NCBI RefSeq assembly: GCF_001570545.1
Contig: NZ_BBXD01000022.1
Location: 186,001 to 250,000 of the forward strand
Length of the DNA: 64,000 bases
From: Herbidospora mongoliensis
GTDB taxonomy: Bacteria > Actinomycetota > Actinomycetes > Streptosporangiales > Streptosporangiaceae
Direction of reading: 5' to 3'
Shown: in pieces, positions 47,701 through 54,263 of the stretch
How the letters are laid out: each line of letters begins with the position of its first letter
Numbering within the stretch: position 1 is the stretch's first letter
Notes under the pieces: model-generated
What the model was told of the DNA's origin: nothing
What the model saw: only the letters and a program-made list of their open reading frames with translations
Database searches by the model: none
Translations under genes and position numbers: made by a program

Positions 47701-48089
47701 TGCCGGATCAGGAGGTGCCCGGCGACGACGAGAGCCCCGGTGAGCGCACCGCGTGGTCGTCCCCCGCGGTGGACGCCGGCTGGCAGGCCGCCCAGGCGGC
47801 GGCCGAGCCCTCACTCGGCGGAATCACCTCGTCCGGCCTCCCGAAGCGGGTGCCCAAGGCCAACCTGGTGCCCGGCTCGGCCGAACTGGCCGCGCCCTCG
47901 GCTCCCGTGCCGATGGCTCCCGTTCCGTCGGTGTCGCCCGATCGCGTGCGCAACCGCCTGGCCAGCTTCCAAGCCGGCGTACGGCAGGGCCGCGCGGTGG
48001 CGAGGGGAGACATCAGCGAGGAGCAGGGTTGGCCCGGGGCAAACCCCGCCCAGGGCCAGGGTCAAGAGACCGATAAGGATGAAGCATGA
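44772..48089 (+). CDS. cvnA: Conservon sensor histidine kinase-like protein CvnA (copy 2)
   Basis: The 1105-residue protein has TM1 (about 46-65), an extracytoplasmic domain of about 290 residues (with ALTRAKEDVSKSRGLLTITL, NIT-like but more diverged), TM2 (about 358-382), HAMP, FKLDHLATRMRRNSEN (about 501-516), ELVENAISFSPR, SDIGIGM (the usual Ser of the G-box is Ile), and a Pro/Gly-rich tail from about 677. The tail has HNTGG repeats (about 856-892) and the three conserved motifs (about 960, 1023, 1055). GTG 44772. Confidence 0.9.
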   Translation: MTTHDPRGGLGIEAGVQEKAAPAPAAKAPGAAFMRLGNWRVRSRLVALILLPTVVGVIFAAVQLTSAINTSTEYRRLTEVSRLVVQLDGLNHELAKERDYTAWFIQEGRRNNRFDEVQEVSRKVDDLSGEALATLQSLDSAHSARVLNRAAKIAGWLRGLDGLRKGVRDNDSVPARAAVVMYTSMISELTSLHEDLIRSAGSDERLFADTTALAALTRAKEDVSKSRGLLTITLASTPRQINARFDYDDLSDFLSAGRSQDTQLAIFQSEAAPADVAFYRQTVRGEMAERAHSMRAAALAQLRESNGAIIDLDRTRRDDLQRWFDSTTATVDLMREVEKRVGDSVVNQSVTLQDSEQRSAVISGVLILVLLLVVLVITTLVAGSLTRPLRRLRREALEIAGSRLPDTVQKLRESGEAADLPEVAPIGVTTSDEIGEVARAFDEVHREAIRLAGDEARLRSNVNSMFVNLSRRTQTLVERQLSLIDGLEQGEQDETRLGNLFKLDHLATRMRRNSENLLVLAGQEPARRWGQPVPIVDVVRASLSEVENYERVAIQVQSGAAVVGQSVNDVVHLIAELVENAISFSPRETRVTVSSNRIDGGGLMISVSDIGIGMTSEELGAANWRLANPPVVDVSVSRRMGLFVVGRLALRHGIRVQLRQQDVGGLTAMVLLPETLLAQAAAAFPGGGSQQGLNTTGGQPALPGPSGSFGAPGAGSFGQQQPALASPTPFETMPRPFGSDGPPDPWASTTGGTPFDTTFGQLPQRNPFENPAPNNPLAPAGPPATQRNPFDQPERDPFAAPAPERGSFDTGPQGQRMFGGGPSPTDTGPFDRTAFARGPLDSGAFEPPYEQRNSFDTGGHSTGGLNTGGHGTGGHNTGGHNTGGHNTGGFPSGGYPSPGANSTPWPGQTPASGTPGWPGGPAENGSWPGTPASSRGPFEADVDNTGPLPAVRNSPLDEIDEFLPIFAAVESDWFRRVPDQEVPGDDESPGERTAWSSPAVDAGWQAAQAAAEPSLGGITSSGLPKRVPKANLVPGSAELAAPSAPVPMAPVPSVSPDRVRNRLASFQAGVRQGRAVARGDISEEQGWPGANPAQGQGQETDKDEA
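47339..47440 (+). repeat. 15-bp coding tandem repeat in CvnA2 tail
   Basis: The unit GGTCACAACACGGGT (Gly-His-Asn-Thr-Gly) occurs at least three times exactly (about 47391-47435), with diverged copies before. It differs from the CvnA1 unit but shares the Asn-Thr-Gly core. Confidence 0.9.
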
Positions 48090-48508
48090 GGGAAATGAGC
48101 CAGGCCGCTCGCGGCGTCAATTGGCTGATCACAGATTTCGTGAACAACGTGCCCGGTGTGGCGCACACGGTTGTGGTCTCCGCTGACGGGTTGCCCCTGG
48201 CGTACTCGGAGGGATTCCCGAAGGACCGCGCCGACCAGCTCGCCGCGGTCGCCGCCGGGTTGATCTCGTTGACGCAGGGAGCCTCGAGGGTCTTCGAGGG
48301 TGGAGCCGTAACGCAGACCGTGGTCGAGATGCAGCGTGGACTGCTTTTGATCATGTCGATCAGCGATGGTTCCTGTCTGGCCGTGCTGGCCGCGGCCGAC
48401 TGTGACATGGGCTTGGTGGCGTACCAGATGACGCTGCTGGTCGAGAGGGCGGGCCAGGTTCTGACCCCTGCTGTCCGCGCCGAACTCCAGGCTTCCCAGC
48501 CCCGTTGA
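48086..48508 (+). CDS. cvnB: Conservon Roadblock/LC7 protein CvnB (copy 2)
   Basis: The 140-residue Roadblock domain starts MREMSQAARGVNWLITDF and has EMQRGLLLIMSISDGSC. It shares about two-thirds of its residues by eye with CvnB1 and more with CvnB3. ATGA overlap with cvnA2. Confidence 0.94.
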   Translation: MREMSQAARGVNWLITDFVNNVPGVAHTVVVSADGLPLAYSEGFPKDRADQLAAVAAGLISLTQGASRVFEGGAVTQTVVEMQRGLLLIMSISDGSCLAVLAAADCDMGLVAYQMTLLVERAGQVLTPAVRAELQASQPR

Positions 48509-48527
48509 TCGAGATGAGGAGGTCGCC

Positions 48528-48899
48528 GTGGCAGGCGGCTGGACAGGTGAGCCCCCAGCGGAGCAAAGTTCGCTGGTGCGCCCCTATGCGGTGACCGGTG
48601 GGCGCACGGCCCCGCGAGTTCAGCTCGCCATGGAGGCACTCGTCTCCTCTGTCATTGCGGCGCACGTGGATGTCTCGACCATGCCTCCTGAACGGCAGGC
48701 GATCACGTCGCTCTGCCGCCAGGTCAGGTCGGTCGCGGAGATCTCGGCCATGCTGCGCATGCCCTTGGGTGTGACGCGGGTGGTCATCGCCGACATGGCG
48801 GCGGAAGGCCTGGTGCAGGTGCACCAGCCGCAGCTCGACGCGGGTAAGCCGGATCTGGGTTTGTTGGAAAGGGTGCTCAGTGGACTTCGCAGGCTCTAG
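48528..48899 (+). CDS. cvnC: Conservon DUF742 protein CvnC (copy 2)
   Basis: The 123-residue DUF742 protein has VRPYAVTGGRTAPRVQLA and the HTH-like CRQVRSVAEISAMLRMPLG. GTG 48528 has GAGGAGG before it. The last 20 bases overlap cvnD2, in a sequence nearly identical to the other copies. Confidence 0.93.
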   Translation: MAGGWTGEPPAEQSSLVRPYAVTGGRTAPRVQLAMEALVSSVIAAHVDVSTMPPERQAITSLCRQVRSVAEISAMLRMPLGVTRVVIADMAAEGLVQVHQPQLDAGKPDLGLLERVLSGLRRL

Positions 48900-49467
48900 C
48901 CGGGGCCTGACCTCGACGAAGATCGTCGTGGCGGGTGGGTTCGGCGTCGGCAAGACGACATTCGTCGGGGCGGTGTCGGAGATCGTGCCGCTCACGACGG
49001 AGGCGGTGATGACCGACGCGTCGGAGGGAATCGACGACCTCGGTCTGACCCCCCACAAGACCACGACGACCGTGGCGATGGACTTCGGCCGGGTGTCGCT
49101 CGATCAGGATCTGATCCTCTACCTGTTCGGCACCCCCGGTCAGCACCGCTTCTGGTTCATGTGGGACGACCTCGTACGCGGCGCCATCGGCGCCGTCGTC
49201 CTGGTCGACACGCGCCGCCTGGCCGACAGCTTCCCCGCTGTCGACTATTTCGAGGAGGCGCAGCTCCCCTTCGTGGTCGGCGTCAACGGGTTCGACGGCA
49301 CCTTCCCCCACGGGGAGAACGAGGTGCGCGAGGCGCTGTCGCTGTCGCCGCACACCCCGATCGTGCGCACCGACGCGCGGTCCCGTGACTCGGTGAAGAA
49401 CGCGCTGATCACCTTGGTGGAACACGCACTGACGATGCGGGTCGCGGTCCCCGGCTGGCAGCGCTGA
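48880..49467 (+). CDS. cvnD: Conservon Ras-like GTPase CvnD (copy 2)
   Basis: The 195-residue GTPase has GGFGVGKTTFVG, FGTPGQHRFWFMWDDL and G4-like GVNGFDG. It is nearly the same as CvnD1 over the first 110 residues. A terminator follows and the O-methyltransferase converges. Confidence 0.94.
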   Translation: MDFAGSSRGLTSTKIVVAGGFGVGKTTFVGAVSEIVPLTTEAVMTDASEGIDDLGLTPHKTTTTVAMDFGRVSLDQDLILYLFGTPGQHRFWFMWDDLVRGAIGAVVLVDTRRLADSFPAVDYFEEAQLPFVVGVNGFDGTFPHGENEVREALSLSPHTPIVRTDARSRDSVKNALITLVEHALTMRVAVPGWQR

Positions 49468-49471
49468 GCCG

Positions 49472-49489
49472 GGGACCTCGGTCCCTTTT
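49472..49489 (+). terminator. Weak intrinsic terminator after conservon 2
   Basis: Stem GGGAC/GTCCC with loop CTCG, then TTTT. It reaches the O-methyltransferase stop codon on the other strand. Confidence 0.5.
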
Positions 49490-50497
49490 CTAGTTCGGTA
49501 CGGCCTCGATGACGCTGGCCCACCCCGGAAGGGGCAGGATCCGCGCCGTGGTGAGGCCGCTCTTCTCCAGCAGAGTCTGATATTCGGCGGGAGTGCGCTC
49601 CATGCCGCCGCCGGAGAGCGACAGCATCCGGATGTCGCCGTCCTTGCCCACGTGGGGCGCGTCGTCGTCGCTCAGGACGATCTCCAGGATCAGCACCCGT
49701 CCGTCTGCCGGCATCGCCGCCCGGACGTTGCGCAGAATCCGCACACAGTCCTCGTCGCTCCAGTTGTGGATGACGTTGGCCAGCAGGAACACGTCCGGCC
49801 CGCTCGGGATGTGGGCGAAGAAGTCGCCGACGACGAACTCACAGCGGTCGGCCAGGCCGGCCTCGGTGAGCGCGGTCCGGCCGTTCTCCAGCACCCTCTC
49901 CAGGTCGAACAGCATGCCGTCGAGGTGCGGGTTGGCCTGGAGCAACGCGCTCAGGATGTGCCCGCGTCCGCCGCCGAGGTCGACGACCTTGCGGGCGCCG
50001 CTCAGGTCGTAGTTGTTCGCCAGGCCCGCCGCGAAGGGCTCGGCGCGGACGGTCATGTAGTGATCGAACAACGTGGCGATCTCGGGGTGCGCGCCGACGT
50101 ACTCGTAGACGTGGCCGAACTTCTCCTTGAAGACGCTCCGGCCGGTGCGGACCGTCTCGGGGAGCTGGCCCATGGCGTACCAGAAGGCCTCCTGACCGAC
50201 CATGCGCACGGCCGAACGCACCGAGCCCGGTACGTCGTCGCGCAGGATGTGGCCGGATTCGGTGAGTTCATACCCGTCAGCGACGGTACGCAGGAACCCC
50301 ATCGACGCCACCTCGCGTAGCGTCCGGCGCAGCGACAGCGGGTCGGCGCCGCACCGCTCGGCCAGCGCGTCGGCCGTCAGCGGGCCGGCCGCGAGATGGT
50401 CGGCGCAGCCCAGCTCCGCCATGGTGGCGAGGGCCGCGAAGCGGGAGATCCCGTAGATCGCATCCCATACCGGGGCGGCCGGATCGTTCTGGGTCAC
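49490..50497 (-). CDS. SAM-dependent O-methyltransferase
   Basis: The 335-residue protein is of the acetylserotonin/hydroxyneurosporene-type O-methyltransferase family. It has an N-terminal dimerisation winged helix (ALATMAELGCADHL, ADPLSLRRTLREVASMGFL), the SAM motif VVDLGGGRGHILSALL, FLLANVIHNWSDEDC and the catalytic His region. GTG 50497 overlaps the ABC ATPase stop by four bases, so it belongs to the importer operon. Methylation of an imported or cell-made aromatic or polyketide-like substrate is plausible. Confidence 0.88.
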   Translation of the reverse strand: MTQNDPAAPVWDAIYGISRFAALATMAELGCADHLAAGPLTADALAERCGADPLSLRRTLREVASMGFLRTVADGYELTESGHILRDDVPGSVRSAVRMVGQEAFWYAMGQLPETVRTGRSVFKEKFGHVYEYVGAHPEIATLFDHYMTVRAEPFAAGLANNYDLSGARKVVDLGGGRGHILSALLQANPHLDGMLFDLERVLENGRTALTEAGLADRCEFVVGDFFAHIPSGPDVFLLANVIHNWSDEDCVRILRNVRAAMPADGRVLILEIVLSDDDAPHVGKDGDIRMLSLSGGGMERTPAEYQTLLEKSGLTTARILPLPGWASVIEAVPN

Positions 50498-51282
50498 CTG
50501 GTCTCCACTCCATATCCGTGGGTGTTTCTGTACGGTGTGATGCCGCGTACGAGACGGCCGACTTCGGCGCGGAGCCGTACGAAGGCCTCGAGTTCGCGGG
50601 TGTGGATCTGGTCACGCGGCCCCGGCAGCTGGACGGGCAGGTCGCCCACCACCGTGCCCGGGGCCTTGCTGAGCACCACGACGCGGTCGCCGACGTAGAC
50701 GCTCTCGTCGACGTCGTGGGTGATCAGCAGGATGGTCATGCCGTGGTGCGCGCAGACGCGGAGGGTCAGGTCCTCCAGCTCCTCGCGGGTCTGCGCGTCG
50801 ACCGAGCCGAACGGCTCGTCCATCAGCAGCAGCTTCGGCTGGTAGGCCAGCGCGCGGGCGATGGACACCCGCTGCTGCATGCCGCCGGACATCTCCCAGG
50901 GATACTTCGCCGCGGCCCCGGACAGCCCGACCTGGTCGAGCGCGTTCATGGCGGCGGCTTCCCGCTTCTTCTTGTCCAGGCCCCGGCGGCGCAGCGGCAG
51001 GCTGACGTTGGCCAGCGCGGACATCCACGGGTAGAGCGAGCGGCTGTAGTCCTGGAACACCACGGCCAGGTTCTCGGGGCTGCCGTCGACGGGCTTGCCG
51101 TCGAGCAGGACCGTCCCGCCGGTGGGTTTGATCAGCCCCGCGATCGACCGCAGCAGGGTCGACTTGCCGCAGCCCGATGGCCCGACGATGCAGACCACCT
51201 CACCTTGGGCGACCTTCAGGTTGACGCGGTCGATGGCGCGGTAGGAGCCGTAATTGTGGCCCAGATCGACTAACTCAAGCAC
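50494..51282 (-). CDS. ABC importer ATPase (SsuB/TauB/NrtD type)
   Basis: The 262-residue ATPase has Walker A GPSGCGKST, signature MSGGMQQRVSIA, Walker B LLLMDEPFGSVD and switch His in LLITHDVDES. YSRSLYPWMSALANV is the usual site after the Q-loop of the nitrate/sulfonate/taurine group. Starts at GTG 51282, nine bases after the second permease. Confidence 0.92.
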   Translation of the reverse strand: MLELVDLGHNYGSYRAIDRVNLKVAQGEVVCIVGPSGCGKSTLLRSIAGLIKPTGGTVLLDGKPVDGSPENLAVVFQDYSRSLYPWMSALANVSLPLRRRGLDKKKREAAAMNALDQVGLSGAAAKYPWEMSGGMQQRVSIARALAYQPKLLLMDEPFGSVDAQTREELEDLTLRVCAHHGMTILLITHDVDESVYVGDRVVVLSKAPGTVVGDLPVQLPGPRDQIHTRELEAFVRLRAEVGRLVRGITPYRNTHGYGVETR

Positions 51283-51291
51283 CGGATCTTC

Positions 51292-52083
51292 CTAAACGGT
51301 TCGCCTGGCGTTGGCATGCCAGGACAGGACGCGGCCCTCGGCGACGAGGAACAGGGCGTTGAACAGCAGGCCGAGCACACCGAGCAGGACGATGTGCGCC
51401 CAGACCCCGGCGTAGTCGTAGGACTGCTGCGCGTAGAGCAGGCTGTAGCCGATGCCGCTGTTGCTGCCGACCAGTTCCGACACCACCATGAGGATCAGCG
51501 CCAGCGAGAGGCTCAGCCGCAGACCCGCGAAGATCTTCGGCATGGCGGCGGGCAGGATGACGCGGCGCAGGACGTCGTACCGGCTGAACTGGAAGACCCG
51601 TGCGGTCTCCAGAAAGCCCTTGTCCACCGCCCGGCACCCGTCGGTCGTGTTGACCAGCACCGGCCAGATCACGCCGAAGACGATGACCGCGAGCTGCGTG
51701 GGGGTGCCGATCTTGAACAGGACGAAGAAGATGGGCACCAGCAGCGGTGGCGGCAGCGCCCGCAGGAACTGCAGCACCGGGTCGGCGTAGTCGGCCAGGC
51801 CGCGGATCCGCCCGAGGGCCACTCCGAAGGCGACGCCGAGCACGCCGGCGATGATCCATGCCGCGAGCAGCCGGCCGAGGCTGGGCCCGAAGGTGTTCAG
51901 CGCGTCGTCGGTCAGCAGCAGCTGGGAGAGCGGGCCGCTCAGCCACATGTCGTAGAGCTGGCCCGCGATCTGCGTGGGCGGCGGGAAGTACGGCGAACCG
52001 GCCATCCTCGTGACCAGTTCCCACAGCACCAGCGCCACGGGCACGATCCAGAGCCGGAGCACGCCGAAAGTCGCTCGTCTCAC
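51292..52083 (-). CDS. ABC importer permease (second)
   Basis: The 263-residue protein is a SsuC/TauC-like permease with six helices and the EAA loop ETARVFQFSRYDVLRRVILPAAMP. GTG 52083 overlaps the first permease by four bases (GTGA), fixing the start; the longer open frame upstream is antisense noise over the first permease. Two permeases suggest a heterodimer. Confidence 0.9.
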   Translation of the reverse strand: MRRATFGVLRLWIVPVALVLWELVTRMAGSPYFPPPTQIAGQLYDMWLSGPLSQLLLTDDALNTFGPSLGRLLAAWIIAGVLGVAFGVALGRIRGLADYADPVLQFLRALPPPLLVPIFFVLFKIGTPTQLAVIVFGVIWPVLVNTTDGCRAVDKGFLETARVFQFSRYDVLRRVILPAAMPKIFAGLRLSLSLALILMVVSELVGSNSGIGYSLLYAQQSYDYAGVWAHIVLLGVLGLLFNALFLVAEGRVLSWHANARRTV

Positions 52084-52862
52084 GTGACGCCCTCCGTCCG
52101 GGCCCGGTGCCACCGGAACAGCCGGTTCTCTCCGGCCACGAGCACCGCGTTGACCAGAATGCCGAACAGCCCGACCAGGATGGTCGCGCCGATCATCAGG
52201 TCGAGCCGGTTGCCGCTCGCCGCGATGGTGATGTAGACCCCGACGCCCTCGATGCCGCCCGCGATCAGTTCCGACGTCACGACCAGCACGATCGCGACCG
52301 AGGCGGCGAGCCGGATGCCGGTGGCGATGAAGGGCGCCGCGCCCGGCAGCACCACCCGGTAGGCGACCGAGGCGGGCCCGAAGCCGAAGCTGCGCAGCGT
52401 CTCCTTGGCCAGCGGGTCGACGTCGCGGACGCCGTAGATGGTGTTGACCAGCACCGGCCACAGGGCGGCGTACACCGCGACCGTGATCCGCATGTGCGTG
52501 GTCTCGGAGAACATCAGGATGACCAGCGGGATCAGCGCGACCGACGGGATCGGCCGGAGGAACTCGATCAGCGGTCGCACCGCCACCTCGGCGGGCCGGA
52601 CCATGCCGAGCAGCAGCCCGGCCGGCACGGCGATCGCGATGGTCAGTGCCAGGGCGAACGCCCACGTGGTCAGGCTCGACCGGGCGCTCACCAGGAACTC
52701 GGGGTCGGCGAGCAGTTCGCCGGCCCGCAGCAGGACGGTCGAGACGAGGGGCAGTCTTTCGGTGTCCCACGCGCCCAGCCGTCCGGCCGCCTCCAGAACG
52801 ACGAGCAGCCCCGCGGTCCCGATGAGACCGCGGAGCAGACTCGCCCCGTTCACTTTCGGCAC
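52080..52862 (-). CDS. ABC importer permease (first)
   Basis: The 260-residue permease has six helices and EAA loop ETLRSFGFGPASVAYRVVLPGAAP. It shares the WPVLVNT stretch with the second permease. GTG 52862, four bases after the binding-protein stop. Confidence 0.9.
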   Translation of the reverse strand: MPKVNGASLLRGLIGTAGLLVVLEAAGRLGAWDTERLPLVSTVLLRAGELLADPEFLVSARSSLTTWAFALALTIAIAVPAGLLLGMVRPAEVAVRPLIEFLRPIPSVALIPLVILMFSETTHMRITVAVYAALWPVLVNTIYGVRDVDPLAKETLRSFGFGPASVAYRVVLPGAAPFIATGIRLAASVAIVLVVTSELIAGGIEGVGVYITIAASGNRLDLMIGATILVGLFGILVNAVLVAGENRLFRWHRARTEGVT

Positions 52863-52866
52863 GTCG

Positions 52867-53862
52867 TCACTGCGCGGCGGCGGGCGGCGCCATCAGCGCC
52901 TTCACGTCGAAGCCGGACGGGATCATGCCGTACTCCGTCAGCGTGTCGGCGACCCGCTGGAGGCGGGCCTCGCTCAGCGAGGTGGAGTAGGTGCCCAGCG
53001 CGATGACGGCCGCGGTGGCGGCGTCGATCTTGGTGTACTTGGGCAGCGCCTCCTCCACGACCTTGCGGTCGGAGGCGGCCAGGTTCTGCGCCTTGGCCAG
53101 GGCGCGCTGGAAGGCGGCGACCGTCTTGGGGTTCTCGGTGGTGAACTTGTCGGTCATCACCCAGCCGGCGATCGGGAAGTTCTCCAGCGGGCCGGCCATG
53201 CTGTCGGCGACCTTCTTGGCGCCGGCCTTGGCGTTGGCCGAGATGAACGGTTCGGCGACCCAGATCGCGTCGACGGTGCCGGTCTCCAGCGCCGCGCCCA
53301 TCTCGGGCAGCGGCATGGCGACGTACTGTTCCTTCTCGTTGATGGTGACGCCGGCGACCTTGGCGGTCGCGGTCACCGCGAGGGTGCCGATCGCGTTGAG
53401 GGTGTTGACGGCGATCTTCTTGCCGGCCAGGTCGGCCGCGGTGTTGATCGAGGCGTTGTCGCCCTTGGTCATGATGACGAAGTTGTCAGGGGCGGCCTGG
53501 TAGCTGTCGGCCACGACCTTGAACTTGCCCGCGCCGGCCTGCTGCGCGAGGAACAGCGCGACGTAGTTGCCGAGCATGGCGTCGAGCTGGCCCGCGACGA
53601 GCTTGGGCGTGGCAGCGGCGCCGCCGACCTCGACGGAGATCTTGACGTCGAGGCCCTCTTCCTTGAAGAAGCCCTTGTCCAGAGCGATCTGGATCGGTGC
53701 GGCGTCGGGCACGGCCACGACGCCGATGGTGATGGCGGACTTCTCAAGCCCGCCGGAACCGGTACCGCCGGTGGCCTCGGTCTCGCCACCGCCACAGGCG
53801 GAAAGAGTCAACGCAGCCAGTACGCCCACGATGAGCGTACGGCCCGCAAAAAGGCGCCTCAT
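52867..53862 (-). CDS. ABC importer substrate-binding lipoprotein (NMT1/SsuA-like)
   Basis: The 331-residue lipoprotein has the lipobox LTLSAC (Cys 23) and a type 2 binding fold of the NMT1/SsuA/TauA group: PIQIALDKGFFKEEGLDV, LVAGQLDAMLGN, ADLAGKKIAVNT and AIWVAEPFISAN. These bind sulfonates, taurine, thiamine precursors or nitrate; the ligand cannot be read. First gene of the five-gene operon, divergent from conservon 3. Confidence 0.9.
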   Translation of the reverse strand: MRRLFAGRTLIVGVLAALTLSACGGGETEATGGTGSGGLEKSAITIGVVAVPDAAPIQIALDKGFFKEEGLDVKISVEVGGAAATPKLVAGQLDAMLGNYVALFLAQQAGAGKFKVVADSYQAAPDNFVIMTKGDNASINTAADLAGKKIAVNTLNAIGTLAVTATAKVAGVTINEKEQYVAMPLPEMGAALETGTVDAIWVAEPFISANAKAGAKKVADSMAGPLENFPIAGWVMTDKFTTENPKTVAAFQRALAKAQNLAASDRKVVEEALPKYTKIDAATAAVIALGTYSTSLSEARLQRVADTLTEYGMIPSGFDVKALMAPPAAAQ

Positions 53863-54263
53863 AGGTGGAGTCTCCTTAGAAGGGGGGGTCGCACCCGCCC
53901 TGGCCGAAGATCGCGGGGCCGGGCGGGCGACGGCGAAGACTGTAGCGCTTCAAAATCACCATCAACAGGAATAAGAGCACTATGTCACCAAACTTGTAAA
54001 TAAATCTGCTGGTGTGACTTTTGTGTCGCTCGGGGTGCTTTTGGGCGTTTGGACCGATCCATCGAATCCGCGAACCGGAAACATGGATTCGGTCATGCTG
54101 TGACCAGCGGTGAGGTAACAATGCGATGAATGGTCATCTTTGGAACGGGCCAAAACCAATGTGGCTATTGGTAGAGCTACGAGTCATATGCTCCAATTGC
54201 CCCTGGCTTATGGGAGGTATCCCGAAGAAAATTGAAATTTCTTTTATCGGAAGGGTGCGGCCT
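53863..54263. promoter_or_regulatory. 401-bp divergent intergenic region
   Basis: It separates the importer operon from conservon 3 and is clearly AT-richer than its surroundings. I see a CGAATCC/GGATTCG inverted repeat with a 15-base loop at 54063-54091 and AAGAAA/TTTCTT at 54225-54243, 20 bases before the cvnA3 start. There is no convincing -35/-10 pair and no gene; an open frame on the plus strand from 54126 is only the upstream extension of cvnA3. Confidence 0.5.
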
